Origin: Lucinisca nassula
Lineage: Eukaryota > Mollusca > Bivalvia > Lucinida > Lucinidae
Assembly (NCBI GenBank): GCA_963580285.1
Contig: OY757011.1
Coordinates: 199,843,644-199,907,643, forward strand
Direction: 5' to 3'
Length of the DNA stretch: 64,000 nucleotides
In this document: piece after piece, positions 1-11,645 of the stretch
How the letters are laid out: the number at the start of each line of letters is the position of its first letter
How positions within the stretch are numbered: the first letter of the stretch is position 1
Translations under genes and position numbers: made by a program
Notes under the pieces: model-generated
What the model was told of the DNA's origin: nothing
Seen by the model: only the letters and a program-made list of their open reading frames with translations
Databases searched by the model: none

Positions 1-60
1 CGATCCTGCGATCCCTGGTTTACTAGGCGAGTAGCATAACCACTGCACCACGGAGGCTAC
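1..60 (-). repeat. SINE head fragment, tRNA-Thr-like family (SINE-2)
   Basis: The reverse strand reads as the tRNA-like head of a SINE family that recurs at 9317, 22676, 25485, 33025, 39005 and 41929. It has an A-box region (TGGTGCAGTGGTTA) and ends in the GGGATCGCAGGATCG part around the B box. The rest would lie left of the window. Confidence 0.75.
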
Positions 61-62
61 TA

Positions 63-577
63 ATGGACAGTTAGAAGCTGGTCGGAAAGCGGATGGCGTT
101 GACTCTGATTTTGGGTGCCACATGTGTGTGATCTATTTGTCTGTTGGAGCGACATCTTACTATCAACAGAAGACGCTAGTGGACGTCGGCGTAGCGGAAG
201 ACCGACGTCAGTACGTCAAGATCGATTCATCCGACAGACGCATATGCGAAGCAGATTTCCAACGGCATCTGCTACACTGTACCTGTAGATAAACAAAGGG
301 TTTCAACTACCGACTAATAAGCACTGACACTGTTCGTCGCCCTTATGCGATGCACTTTTGAGAGCTAGACGTCCCTGTCGTGACCAAAATTAAGACGTCG
401 ACACAGTATGGAACACTTAAGCTGGTGCATGAAATACGTACATGTATAATGGCGTCTAAGCGACTCGCGTGATATGCGTTTCAGTGACACATCGCACTTC
501 AGCGTGAATCACGCCGATTGTCGTTTCGGGATGTTTTGACACATAGGTGTAAGGTATGCCGAGGCGACGCGTGCGTA
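63..577. other. Stretch with no recognised feature
   Basis: No exon with splice sites or family-like peptide, no RNA gene and no repeat seen elsewhere in this window. It is less AT-rich than the flanking DNA and has several CpG-containing ACGTC motifs. Confidence 0.4.
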
Positions 578-590
578 ATAGAGTATGACA

Positions 591-819
591 TTTTTTTTTT
601 GTGTGTGTTTTACGGCCCTTTCAAGATTATTTCACTCATATCAAGCCGATCGTTAATCATAGGTGGGCGAAAACCGTTGCACCCGGAGAAAAACCACCTG
701 ACCTTCCGTTGCAGAACTTGGCGTCTCACACGTGACCCAAGCGAGGCTCGAACCCACGGCGGTGAGAGACCTAATGACTAAGAGTCAGCGCTCTTATCCA
801 CTAGGCCACGGAGGCCCGT
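591..819 (-). repeat. tRNA-derived SINE (SINE-1), full length, with target duplication
   Basis: On the minus strand it starts with a tRNA-like head (GGGCCTCCGTGGCCTA, then the B box GGTTCGAGCC), followed by a body and a tail ending AAAGGGCCGTAAAAC plus a short poly-A. The flanks ATAGAGTATGACA (578-590) and ATAGAGCATGACA (820-832) form a 13-bp target-site duplication with one mismatch. It is nearly identical to the copy at 1241-1481 in the opposite orientation. Confidence 0.92.
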
Positions 820-1038
820 ATAGAGCATGACATATCGGATGGAATAAGCGAAATGGTATGTCGAGCTATTGTAGCTAGCGACATTAAGAACATTCAAGAT
901 CATGGCTGAGACGTTAACTGAACAGCGAGACGTTACATCAATCAAGTGCGTCGGCCTCACGTGGTTCCATTTATTTGTTTACGCTCAGAATCCGGGATAT
1001 CTAATCCAGCAGGATTTCGAGCGTGTTTATAGACGGAT

Positions 1039-1086
1039 CCAATGTTTTGACATGTGACCTTGTTTATTTGTCACTGCGCATGCGCA
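1039..1086 (+). promoter_or_regulatory. Promoter-like patch: CCAAT box and palindromic NRF1-type site
   Basis: CCAAT lies at 1039-1043 and the perfect palindrome TGCGCATGCGCA at 1075-1086. The latter matches the known consensus of NRF1 (nuclear respiratory factor 1 family), common in metazoan housekeeping and ciliary promoters. It lies about 0.7 kb upstream of a possible first exon (1754-1793). The motif match is seen directly; promoter activity is inference, and a link to CCP110, 25 kb downstream, is unproven. Confidence 0.35.
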
Positions 1087-1240
1087 AAACTACTTTTCCT
1101 TTTGATAACGATCTTTCGTGGTTGGCAAAAAGCCGCTGGTTCCATATAACTACATTGTAAATAGGTTTAATATTACGGGCATATTTAAGTTGACTGTTAC
1201 AGAAAATCGATCGAATTACACTTTAAATGAGTAGATAAAC

Positions 1241-1481
1241 GGGCCTCCGTGGCCTAATGGATAAGAGCGCTGACTCTTAGTCATTAGGTCTCTCACCGCC
1301 GTGGGTTCGAGCCTCGCTCGGGTCACGTGTGAGACGCCAAGTTCTGCAACGGAAGGTCAGGTGGTTTTTCTCCGGGTACTCCGGTTTTCGCCCACCTATG
1401 ATTAACGATCGGCTCGATATGAGTGAAATAATCTTGAAAGGGCCGTAAAACCCAAACCAAAAAAAAAAAAAAAAAAAAAAA
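1241..1481 (+). repeat. tRNA-derived SINE (SINE-1), full length, with perfect target duplication
   Basis: A tRNA-like head with A box (TGGCCTAATGG) and B box (GGTTCGAGCC), a body, the conserved tail (ATCTTGAAAGGGCCGTAAAAC), then about 28 A's. The flanking direct repeats AAATGAGTAGATAAA are identical on both sides (1225-1239 and from 1482), so the insertion looks young. Diverged copies or fragments are at 20120-20300, 30415-30450, 58415-58499 and 63490-63630. Confidence 0.95.
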
Positions 1482-1753
1482 AAATGAGTAGATAAATATA
1501 TTCTACACTTTATTCCTGCATCTTCCGCATTTTTAGTGATTCGTTTTGCGCATTTTTATTACAAATAATTAAGAGCATCCCGCCTCGTTACCTGCCTAAG
1601 TTTAACAGGTAATTATCATCAAAACATCCTCAAATATTCTAGAAACCAACAATTACCAGCTAAGTCATGTCTATTTTAAAAGTTTAAAGGTCAATTTTGT
1701 CGTTTCGATTCCAAATAAAATATAATTTAACAGAAAATAACATCGCATTTACA

Positions 1754-1793
1754 ATGGCGACAAACGGCCAAAGACGTTTTTTGCCCACCACCG
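1754..1793 (+). CDS. Possible first coding exon or upstream ORF (MATNGQRRFLPTT...)
   Basis: ACAATGGCG is a good start context and the short reading frame runs straight into a strong donor (CCG|GTAAGT at 1794). It is 40 nt, so it would leave phase 1. Joined directly to the exon at 26082 it would hit a stop after 11 codons. It is therefore either an upstream ORF in a CCP110 leader, joined through an unseen exon, part of another transcript, or chance. The peptide is not recognised. Confidence 0.25.
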
Positions 1794-2240
1794 GTAAGTC
1801 CCGGCAAATAGTATTATTGAATGATGACGTAGTGTTTGGATGTGTCTATAGTGGTGTTCTTACTCAAAAATGTCTTCAAGCCAATGGAACTCATGTACTG
1901 GACTGACCAGCCTTTCTCCTCCGATCTCTTTGTGAAAAATAGAGTATCTTTTGTGGGGAGGTATCCACAACCGACCAGACAAAAATGTTACTAATTGCCA
2001 GTAGTATTGTTAAAACTTTGATGTTTGGTTTTGAAAACGTAAATAGTTTCTTTCCAAAATTTGAAACATCGAATTGCATTTCATAATACCACCGGTGTAT
2101 AGACAACTGCAAACATATCATACAATGGAATTGCAGAACTACTTTTCTAAATTTTAAGATCTTTTTAGAAAGGTTGTCTGTAAGTTTTCACAGTGTTCTG
2201 AATTTCTCATAGAATCTGTCATTTCAGTGCCTTTGGCGCT
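1794..2240. other. Stretch with no recognised feature
   Basis: No repeat family seen elsewhere in the window, no exon signals with a recognisable peptide and no RNA gene. Confidence 0.35.
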
Positions 2241-3205
2241 TTGATTACTATATGGTACTAAGTCAAGGGCAGATAATTCAAAAACCAAAAATGCAAGAGT
2301 TGTCTTCCTTGTTCATGACACATCGTCTAAGTGTGATGAATGCACCTGTGAAGTTCCATGAATATATTCCATACGGTTTAGGAGTAATGGCCAGGACACA
2401 GCATACCATTTGACTATATATGGATGTAAGTCAGGGGCAGATAATTCAAAAACTAAACAAGCAGGAGTTGTCTTCCTTGTTCATGACACATTGTCCAAGT
2501 ATGATGGATGCACCTGTGAAGTTTCATGATTATATTCCATAGGGTTTAGGAGTAATGGCCCAGACACGGTTTACTATATGGTACTAAGTCAAGGGCAGAT
2601 AAATCAAAAACCAAAAATGCAAGAGTTGTCTTACGTGTTCATTACACATTGTCTCAGTGTGATGAATGCACCTGTGAAGTTTCATGAATATATTCCATAC
2701 AGTTTAGGAGTTATGGCTCGAACACAGTTTACTATATGGTGCTAAGTCAAGGGCAGATAATTCAAAAACCAAAAATGCAAGAGTTGTCTTCTTTGTTCAT
2801 GACACAATGTCTCAGTGTGATGAATGCACCTGTTAAGTTTCATGAATATATTCCATATGGTTTAGGAGTTATGGCCCGGACACGGTTTACTATATGGTAC
2901 TAAGTCAAGGGCAGATAATTCAAAAACCAAAAATGCAAGAGTTGTCTTCCTTGTTCATGACACATCCTCTCAGTGTGATGAATGCACCTTTGAAGTTTCA
3001 TGAATATATTCCATATGGTTTAGGAGTTATGGCCCGGACATGGTTTACTATATGGTACTAAGTCAAGGGCAGATAATTCAAAAACCAAAAATGCAAGAGT
3101 TGTCTTCCTTGTTCATGACACATCGTCTTAGTGTGATGAATGTACCTGTGAAGTTTCATGAATATATTCCATATGGTTTAGGAGTTATGGCCCGGACACA
3201 ATGTC
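2241..3205. repeat. Tandem array, six units of about 159 bp
   Basis: Units begin near 2248, 2411, 2571, 2730, 2887 and 3047, each with TTACTATATGGTACTAAGTC, then CAAAAACCAAAAATGCAAGAG, a CATGACACAT stretch and GGTTTAGGAGTTATGGCC. Units differ by a few substitutions. The array ends in GGACGGACGAACGAACGGAC. Open frames inside it are by-products of the repeat. Confidence 0.93.
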
Positions 3206-3270
3206 GGGACGGACGAACGAACGGACGGACAGGGGTAAAACTTAATGCCCTTCCGCTATTCTTCGAGTAG

Positions 3271-4210
3271 GCGGGGGCATATAAAATTGACCATGCCCCA
3301 GGGCTCATTGACTCCTATAGACTAACACTGGAAAAACCTCAACAATCTTCTCCAAAACCATAAGGCCCAGAGCTTAGATATTTAGTATGTAGCAATGTCA
3401 AATGGTCTCCTAACTTAGCTCCCATAGACTTATAATGGAAAACTTCTCAGCTGAAACTATAAGTCCCAGACTTACAATGGGAAAAAAAAAAGCTTCATAA
3501 ATCTTCTCCTCTGAAACCATAAGTCCTAAAGCTTAGATATTTAGTATGTAGCAACATGAAACGGCCACCTTAATAAATCCTGCTTACCATGCCCCTTGGG
3601 TCAACATTGGCCACGCCCATGGGCCCATCAAGTACCATAGACTTAAAATGGAAAAAAACAAACAAACTTAAAATGGAAAAAAAAACTCTTAAAAAATCTT
3701 CTTCTCTGAAACCCTAAGGCCCAGAGCTTAGGCATTTAGCATGTAGCAGCATCGAGCGGTCGCCTACATGAATCCTGCCAATCATGCCCCTGGGGTCCAA
3801 ATTGGCCAAATCATGGGGCCGCTTAACTCCAATAAACTTATAATATAAAAAAAGCTAAAAAATTCTTCTTGTCTGAAACCATGAAGTACAGACCTTAGAT
3901 ATTTAGTATATAGCAACATAAAATGGCCACCTACATAAATCCTGCCAACCATGCCCTTTGGGTAAAAATTGGCCATGCCCCAGGGCTCAGACTTACACTG
4001 GAAAAAACTTCAAAAATCTTCTCCAAAACCATTAGGGCCCAGAGCTTAGATATTTAGTATGTAGCAATGTCAAATGGTCTCCTTCATTAGCTCCCATAGA
4101 CTTCTAATGGGTAAAAGTTTGCCATGCCTCAGGGCTCATTGGCTCCTATAGACTTACACTGGAAAAAACTTCAAAAATCTTCTCTGAAACCATAAATCCC
4201 AGCCCAATCA
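3271..4210. repeat. Tandem array of about 180-bp units (CCCAGAGCTTAGATATTTAG family)
   Basis: Repeated blocks contain GCCCAGAGCTTAGATATTTAG, ATGTAGCA, CCTGCCAATCATGCCCC and CTCCCATAGACTTA. The same family reappears as a short piece at about 12925-13090 and as a long array at 36880-39240. Confidence 0.88.
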
Positions 4211-4289
4211 ATTTCTCCAAACCCCAATTGGCGGGGGGAAAATCTCTGAAAGATACTTCAATGGAACATTTCTATTTTCAGATCACCTC

Positions 4290-5920
4290 AGCACTAAGTG
4301 CTCAAGGTGAGCTATTGTGATCGCTTTGTGTCCGTCGTCTGTCCGTCAACAATTTCTTTAAATGACATCTCCTCCTAGGCAAATGGCCGGATTTCAAAAC
4401 CATTTCCCAGAAATGTTCCTCTGGTGACCCTCTACCAAAATTGCAAAAATGGTTATGCTCCGCTGAACAAAATGGCTGCCAGGGCTAAAAATAGAAAAAA
4501 CCTTTAAACAACATCTCCTCTTAGGCCAATGTCCCGATTTCAAAATAATTTCACAGAAATGTTCCTTGGGTGACCCTCTACCAAAATTGCTAAAATGGTT
4601 CCGCTCTGCTGAACAAAATGGCCACCACATCTAAAAATAGAAAAACCTTAAAACGATATCTCTTCCTAAGCCAATGGCTGGATTTCAAAATCATTTCACA
4701 GAAATGTTGCTCGGGTGACCCTCTACCAAAATTGCTAAAATGGTTCTGCATGGCTGAACAAAATGGCTGCCAGAGCTAAAAATAGAAAAACCTTTAAATC
4801 ACCTCTCCTCCTAGGCCAATGGCCCGCTTTCAAATTAATTTCAAAGAGAGGGTCCTTGTCTGACCCTCTACCAAAATTGCTATAACGGTTTCGTTTTGCT
4901 GAACAAAATGGCCGCCAGAGCTAAAAATAGAAAAAAACTTTTAAACGACATCTCCTCCTAGGCCAAGGTCCCGATTTCAAAATAATTTCACAGAAATGTT
5001 CCTTGGGTGACCCTCTACCAAAATTGCTTAAATGGTTTTGCTCTGCTGAACAAAATGGCCAAGCCAATTGCCCGTTTTCAGAATCATTTTAAAGAAATGT
5101 TGCTCGGCTGACCCTCTACCAAAATTGCTAAAATGGTTCTGCATGGCTGAACAAAATGGCTGCCAGAGCTAAAAATAGAAAAACCTTTAAATCACATCTC
5201 CTCCTAGGCCAATGACCCGCTTTCAAATTAATTTCAAAGAGAGGGTCCTTGTCTGACTCTCTACCAAAATTGCTAAAACGGTTTCTTTTTGCTGAACAAA
5301 ATGGCTGCCAGAGCTAAAAATAGAAAACACTTTTAAACGACATCTCCTCCTAGGCCAAGGTCCAAATTTCAAAATAATTTCACAGAAATGTTCCTTGGGT
5401 GACCCTCTACCAAAATTGCTAAAATGGTTTTGCTCTGCCAGTTTTGCCAATTGCCCGATTTCAGAATCATTTTACAGAAATGTTCCTCGGGTGACCCTCT
5501 ACCAAAATTGCTAAAATGGTTCTACTCCGCTGAACAAAATGGCCACCAGAGCTAAAAATAGAAAATTCTTTAAACGACATCTCCTCCTAGGCCAATGGCC
5601 TGATTTCGAAATAATTTCACAGAGACAGTCTTTGGCTGACCCTCTACCAAAATTGCCAAAACGGTTCTGCTTTGCTGAACAAAATGGCTGCCATACTTTT
5701 GCAGAAATGTTCCTAGGGTGACCCTCATCCAAACTTGCGAAAATGGTTTTATTCCAATGAACAAAATGACCACCAGAGTTAAAAATAGAAAATACCTTTA
5801 GATGACAGCTTCTCCAAGGCCAGTGGCTAGATTTCGAAATAATTTTACTGAAATGTTCCTTGGGTGACCTTTTACCAAAGCTGCTAAAATGGTTTCCCTT
5901 GCTGAACACAATGGCTGTTG
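4290..5920. repeat. Tandem array of about 150-bp units (GGTGACCCTCTACCAAAATTG family)
   Basis: It opens with a leader (CTCAAGGTGAGCTATTGTGATC then GTCCGTC) and then about ten units sharing GACATCTCCTCCTAGGCC, TTTCACAGAAATGTTCC, GGTGACCCTCTACCAAAATT and GAACAAAATGGC. The minus-strand frames that look protein-like come from the repeat unit itself and carry no family signature. Confidence 0.92.
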
Positions 5921-5934
5921 GATATTATTTTAGG

Positions 5935-6130
5935 TCTAGCCAGCTGCCTGCCCAGGCAAGGTGGTGCAATTTGGACCATCTATGCACATGAACTATATTG
6001 GTTTCATTGGGTGGCAGGGCTTGAGATGTCTTCTCAGTTTTGGGTAAAATTCCAACAAAATTGTATACAACATCTTCGAAATGACCTAAATAGTGTTGAC
6101 TGGGATGTTAAATCTCAATTTAAACAAAAA
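5935..6130 (+). repeat. Diverged SINE-like repeat (SINE-6 family)
   Basis: It contains diverged forms of the SINE-6 segments seen at 63063-63366: GCCCAGGCAAGG, ATTGGTTTCATTGGGTGGCAGGGC, TTGAGATGTC and GTGTTGACTGGGATGTTAAA. A further tail fragment lies at 7195-7235. Confidence 0.6.
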
Positions 6131-7190
6131 GGCCATAAGAGGACCAGTCTGATCTGGATCCACACTGTTTGCAATAATGACTTTAAAGTAACCAGCCAAC
6201 ACAAAGCAGAAGATAATTCTGAAGGGTTAAACAGAAACATCTTAATCACTCTTTGAAATTGTACATTTATATAAAAACAACAAGGTTTTAGACCTGTCAA
6301 AATATCAACAGGCAGTTGAAGATAGACATAGCTCTGTCACTGCTTGCATAATATGGTATGAATCAGTAGGACTCAAAACAAACTGTGAAGTGACTAATAT
6401 TGTTATGCCAGAAGGTATACATACTAAATTGTGCAGTGACTCTGGCTGTCATTGTATAATAGAAGACACTTAGAGGTTACGACCCAGCTGTTTGACCTAG
6501 TTATAAAGAGAGCTGCAAACATGGGCTAGATAACTACTAGGCTCTTGAAAATAATATAGGTGGCTTAAGGATCTGCGCTGCAGTATACAGAATCAGCACC
6601 AAAAACTGTTTATTTTGGATGGAGTGATGTAGATAAGGTGGGTATATGTTGATAGTTAAAGGATAATTTTCCTTATCAATAAAACATATGTTGTGGGAAG
6701 TTATTAGAACCACCTTGCTCTTAATGAATATATACACACCATACATTTTTATCGAAAAATAAGGGAGACTTTAGCTAATGTACCACTAAATACCCACTAT
6801 ATCTACAGCTCTATGAACTAAAGATTTGACTGATTGATTGTTTTGGGTTTAATGACACATCAACCCTTGTGGGTCATTTTGTGTCCTCTCAGAGAAACGG
6901 AGAAAAGAGGTAGGAGAGATAGTAGAGGATATGAAAGTGAGGGACAGAGGAGAAGAGGCAAATGAATGGAAGGAAGTGTATCTAGAAACAGAAGAATTAA
7001 CATTCCCCCCTCTACCCATACTTGCAGCAAGGACAGTAGGCCTTGTCCAACTGTGAGCCAATATCAGTTGGATACAACAGTGATGCAAGATACACTTATA
7101 GAGATTTAATTACAGTTAATAATAATTAATAAATGAATTCTGAGCCAAGGCACAGAAAAGAATCAAGCTGGCATATAGTATTGGCATGCC
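6131..7190. other. No gene seen; one possible old repeat
   Basis: From about 6825 a (GATT)n-like start with TTTTGGGTTTAATGACACATC resembles the reversed tail of a SINE, but there is no second copy here to confirm it. Nothing else is recognised. Confidence 0.3.
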
Positions 7191-7239
7191 TAAATAGTGT
7201 TGACATGGATGTAAAGCTCAACACAAGCAAACAAATTAA

Positions 7240-7680
7240 CCCTTGCCCTGCTGAGCCAGGATATGCCTTATGTTTCAAACAATGTAGATTCTGATCAGAT
7301 GGCTTCTTGGCTTCTTTACTTTTTGGCTTCTAAAGAAGCCTTCTGATCAAGATTTACACTTACATTCAGTTTGTGAATATATAGGAATAAATTACATCAT
7401 TTTAACCCAGATTGTGCCGAAAACATAGAATGGGATACTGGCAACCCGGGATTGGCAAACAGTGAAGGCCCAGATCAGATGCTGCAGAACTTGACGTCTG
7501 ATCTGGGCCTACATTGTTTGTAAAAGGTTCTGCCATTTTCCATATTAGGGGTTGAGGTTGACAAAACAGTGTAGACCTAGAACAGATGCCACAGAATATG
7601 GCCTCTGTCTGATCAAAGTCTATCTTGAGTCAGATGCTGCAGAATGTGGCGTCCAATCTGAGTTTACACATTTTGCTTAC
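7240..7680. repeat. Cluster of three decayed hairpin-core miniature elements
   Basis: Three degenerate palindromic cores lie at about 7268-7352, 7455-7525 and 7571-7680. Each has arms like CCCAGATCAGATG and its complement. The first begins TTAACCCTTGCCCTGCTGAGCC, the diverged end of family A. The second is family B by its flanks (AAAAGGTTCTGCCATTTTCC). Confidence 0.7.
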
Positions 7681-7703
7681 AGTACAGAAATGTACAAGTA
7701 ATA

Positions 7704-9049
7704 CGAGGACTGTTCAAATATGAATGCAACTAAGCACATAAAAATGATTCCGTGATAGATTTCGATGAAAAATTTATTTTGTCCCCTCAAAGTATTCCCC
7801 TTTAACAGATATACAAACTTTCAGTCTTCTGATCCAATCATCGAATGCATTTTGGTAGTCTTTGCGAGGTATACTATGAAGGCATTGGAATATTGCAGAA
7901 CCGAGGTGTTTGCGCTGTACAAATTTTTCGACCAGAAAGGTATTTTTTCAGCCGCGGGAACAAAAAAAAGTCACACTGGGCAAGGTCAGGGGAATACGGG
8001 GGGTGAGCGAGGTCAACAACCTTTTCCTGCTTCAGATAGTCTTTCACAATGAACGCCTTGTGCGATGACGCATTGTCATGTAGCAATCTGATAATGGCCA
8101 AACCATTTGCGGGTCTTCGTTCTTTGAAATATTTCTTCAATTTTCGAAGAACTTTATTCTTGTAAAACTTCGCATTTACAGATTTGCCTTTAGGCACAGC
8201 AACCTGAATAGCAGGGCCCTGATTTGAAAAGAATATGGCATACATTACCTTCTTGACGCTCATGGTCCGCTTTGCAATGCATGGTCTTTTGCAATACTTT
8301 GTTGCCATATTTTGTTCTGAATCTTTCGTTTTGGCTCAAAAAAGTGAACCCATGTCTCGTCAACTGTGACGACATTAGGGAAAGACCGTGCATTGTAATT
8401 TGGAAACTTTTTAAGCAACTTCTTGGCGCACTGAATGCGTGTCTTTTTCTGCTCATCTGTCAGCAGATGGGGAATCCATCTAGCACAGATCATTCTCATT
8501 TTCAAATCCCGTTTCAGAATTGTATAAGCTGCTCCTAATGAGATGCCAACCATACTAGCTATTTGCCTAGTGGTGTATCATGCAATGGTAGCAACTATTT
8601 CTTTCACTCTAGCAACCATCTTGGCAGATGTTGCTCTTTTCAGCCGACGATCATGTGGTGCATCTTCTGTTGAGCCTAGCCCACAGCTGAATTTCTTACA
8701 CCAAAGAAAAACTGTCGGAAAAGACATTTCATTATGCCCATAAACTGAACATATTTCATCAAAAATGTCTTTGCACCCTATACCAAGAATACAACGATTC
8801 TTAATATAGGACCGTATTTCAACGGCCTACTCTGACCTTCTTCCAACCATGTTTTGTATTAGTATACAAGAGTAGACAGTGTCTATTGAAAGATATACAT
8901 GGCTAAAGTGCACAGATTTTAACAGGTTTGGTATCAATGTATAGGTAAAATGTTTTTCTACGCTGTGATATTTACCGGTATTTCCTGGTGATTTTTGCAT
9001 TAGTGCATGAGAAAACGTTTTACTTGCATTCATATTTGAACAGTCCTCG
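7704..9049 (-). mobile_element. Mariner (Tc1/mariner superfamily) transposon, full length but inactive
   Basis: The two ends (7704-7729 and 9024-9049) are perfect 26-bp inverted repeats, each starting CGAGGACTGTTCAAATATG. TA dinucleotides flank the element (7702-7703 and 9050-9051), as expected for this superfamily. The 1346-bp length is typical of mariner. The transposase gene inside, on the minus strand, is broken. A half-length relative sits at 34753-35549. Confidence 0.96.
7874..8930 (-). pseudogene. Mariner transposase pseudogene (DD34D type)
   Basis: Established family features: mariner transposases join an N-terminal helix-turn-helix region to a DDE/D catalytic domain and cut and paste DNA at TA. 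Seen here on the minus strand are an N-terminal segment with CKDIF...VYG, a PPHDRR-like linker region, a DETWVHFFEP motif carrying the first acidic residue, then HDNASSH and SPDLAQCDFFLF. The second and third aspartates are separated by 34 residues, matching DD34D. Lesions: a TAG codon at 8827-8829, a TGA at 8578-8580 that is also present in the second copy, and a frameshift near 8305-8310 that splits the catalytic domain between two frames. Confidence 0.93.
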
Positions 9050-9316
9050 TAAACGAAATGTAAACAGTCTATACCGCAATTCAGGATCATTTTCCTAGCC
9101 TACATTCAAACACAATTGGCCCACCAGTGCTGTCAGTGCTTTGAAATATGCTATTGTTTCCCAAAATAAAACTGACTTCATAACGAACTTAAGTGTTTAT
9201 GCTAGAAAATCTAATGTCATTATTTCCAAAAACAAAACTTAACATCATTTTTATTCAAATACAAAAACTCCAGTGCAAACTAACACAATTTCATGTTATC
9301 AGAAAATTAGTGTTAG

Positions 9317-9400
9317 AAGCTTCTATGGTGAAATGGTTAAACTACTTGCCTAATAAACCAAGTTTCATGGGTTCAGTCCCATGCTTCTCCACATTTGAGG
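9317..9400 (+). repeat. Diverged SINE-2 head
   Basis: tRNA-like head with TGGTGAAATGGTTAAAC as A box and GGGTTCAGTCCCATG as B box, followed by the SINE-2 signature GCTTCTCCA. The body is not recognisable. Confidence 0.6.
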
Positions 9401-9639
9401 CGGTTTTGATGCCGAGAATACACATCCTTTGAACACAGTGACTGAATTTAAGAAAAAAATTTCAAAATCTCCACCTAAGTTCTTAAATGGTTCTGCTACA
9501 TTGAACAAATAGCACATAGACAAAAATAAAAATATCATCAAAAGGTAATCCAACTTGACTCAGGTGAGCGAATTAGTTCCATCATGGACCACTTGTTTAA
9601 ACAATAGGTTTGATATCTGAATTTTTGCACATTGTTTGT

Positions 9640-9955
9640 TATCTGTGTTTAAGCAGGTCATTGGTAGCGACCAACACAGATCACATCTGCGCAGTCTGGT
9701 CAGCAAAGATGCCGTATGAGTCTGTGTTGATCAAGTATGCTGGAAGCACCATTTTAGATTGATGCGAGAAGCTGAGGCTCAGATCAGACTGCGCTGTCGC
9801 AGATGCTACACAAACATTCGAGGCTCAGATCAGACTGTGCTGCCACAGATGCTGCCCGCACAGCCGAGGCCAAGATCAGACAGCACTGGTGTTGGTTCTG
9901 CATGCTGGGAGCGCCATTAAAGATTGATGCGCACAACCAACGCTCAGATCAGACT
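9640..9955. repeat. Degenerate array of hairpin-arm-like units, left part
   Basis: Imperfect units of roughly 45-60 bp carry GAGGCTCAGATCAGACTG followed by TGCCACAGATGCTGC. The same array resumes at 12233, on the other side of the reverse transcriptase element. The repeated CAGATCAGACTGC resembles one arm of the window's hairpin core. Confidence 0.75.
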
Positions 9956-9956
9956 T

Positions 9957-11645
9957 AAGGACTGGAAACTTAGCATTTTAAAACTAGTGAATAAACGCAT
10001 TTCTTTCTATTCTCAAAATACTAACTTATTACCTCCTAAGCCCAAGACGTCTTTACGTCATCTTAAACTAGGTATTCAAGAATTTCATAAGAAGTTTGTT
10101 TTGGCCCCTGCAGACAAGGCCGCTAACAACGTCGTCGTTGTGTGACGGCTCCACTATGTTAACACGCTTAAGCAGGAGCTTGGTGGTACTAAGGCCTATG
10201 AACTTCAGCCTTTAGCTGAAGAGAGAGCTATAGTAGATAAACATGTTTGTCTTTCAGCCACCAAGTTTGCTGTGTGTGTTAACGAAGGCCAAGACAAGCT
10301 TCCTACGCTATACTGGTTACCAAAACTTCATAAAAAACCTTACAAAGCACGGTTTATTGCAAATTCTAGCTCTTGCACTACCACTGAACTTTCTAAATTA
10401 TTAACTTCCTGTCTTACTGCTATTAAAACGCATGTAATTAAATATTGTGATAAAGTCTTTGAAAGATCAGGAAGAAATCTGTTTTGGTCTATAAAAAATT
10501 CGAATGATGTTTTAAATAAATTGAAATCTAGACAGTTTCGTGCTTCTAGTCTGTCTACCTACGATTTTTCCACTCTTTACACTACACTTCCTCATAATTT
10601 TATAAAAGAAAAGCTTAATGATTTAATTGAATGGGCTTTTCACAGAGAAGATTCTCTCTATCTTGCATGTAATGTCAGAAATGCATTTTTCACTTCTAAA
10701 GAGCATAAGAATTATACACTTTGGTCATGTCAGAAAGTGTGTGATGCCCTCACCTTTCTACTTGACAATATTTATATTAGATTCGGTACTAAGTTATTTA
10801 GACAAATTGTGGGTATTCCGATGGGTACTAATTGCGCACCTCTTGTGGCTGATCTGTTCTTGTATTGTTATGAAAGAGACTTCATTTTGTCGCTTTCCAT
10901 TGATAACCAATCTGAAATTATTGAAGCTTTTAGCTCTACTTCTAGATATTTAGATGATTTATTAAATATTGATAATACCTATTTTGATGGTTTGATCAGT
11001 CAGATTTACCCCCTAGAACTTCAGTTAAATAAAGCAAATTCTTCTGATACCGAGGCCCCGTTTTTGGATTTACATCTATCTATTGTAGATGGATTTGTTT
11101 CGTGCAAAATTTATGATAAACGCGATGACTTTGATTTTGAGATTGTAAATTTTCCTTTTTTGGATGGTGATGTTCCTCGTGCGCCATCCTATGGCGTTTA
11201 TATTTCGCAATTAATTCGATTTGCTAGAGTGTGTAGTCATGTAACTGACTTCAACACTCGTAATAAATTATTAACGGCTAAACTCCTTAATCAGGGTTAT
11301 CGGTACCATAAACTACGCAAAGCCTTTTCAAAATTTTATAGACGCCATTCTGATTTAATTTCAAAATTCAATATTGGACTTAAATCTCTTCTGCAACAAG
11401 GTCTATCGGAACCCGAATTTTATGGTGACTTAGTATTTAAATTCAGAAAAATATATAACCGCAATGACTTCAGTACCCAATTTCGTAAAATCATTCTTCG
11501 ATATAAAAAGATTGGGTACAACATGGATATTATACGACAGACTGCATGCATGGTAGTTAACCCAATCACGGTTGGCAACTTTGCTTCCCTCTTTAATTGC
11601 ACGCCGGTGGGTCAGGCCTCAGATTCTATGACGGCTCCAACGTAA
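9957..11645 (+). pseudogene. Penelope-like reverse transcriptase with one in-frame stop
   Basis: Penelope-type reverse transcriptases copy element RNA at a nicked target. Before the stop at 10143-10145 (TGA) the frame shows APADKAANNVVVV, like the conserved ADKG-N-VVV region upstream of the polymerase domain in this group. After it, in the same frame, come LYWLPKLHKKP, STYDFSTLYTTLPH, a GIPMGTNCAPLVADLFLY motif and the catalytic box RYLDDLL at about 10940-10960. The frame ends at 11645 without a recognisable GIY-YIG endonuclease. The start is missing, because the first codons of the open frame belong to the flanking array. The single nonsense codon, read in place of what is probably tryptophan, is the only lesion I see in the retained part. 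Confidence 0.85.

Noticed and set aside
1241..1320. tRNA genes (also heads at 26590, 33025, 41428)
   Set aside because: Each has A and B boxes but is followed by a SINE body, a shared tail and target duplications; arms do not form a proper cloverleaf throughout.
5511..5909. Minus-strand 132-codon frame with repeated FGRGSPKEHF-like peptide
   Set aside because: It follows the period of the tandem array (about 150 bp) exactly; the same peptide appears in each unit and frame, with no family match.
9924..10145. Complete small gene starting at the ATG at 9924
   Set aside because: Its first codons lie in the flanking repeat array; the rest is the N-terminal part of the Penelope-like frame ending at its premature stop.
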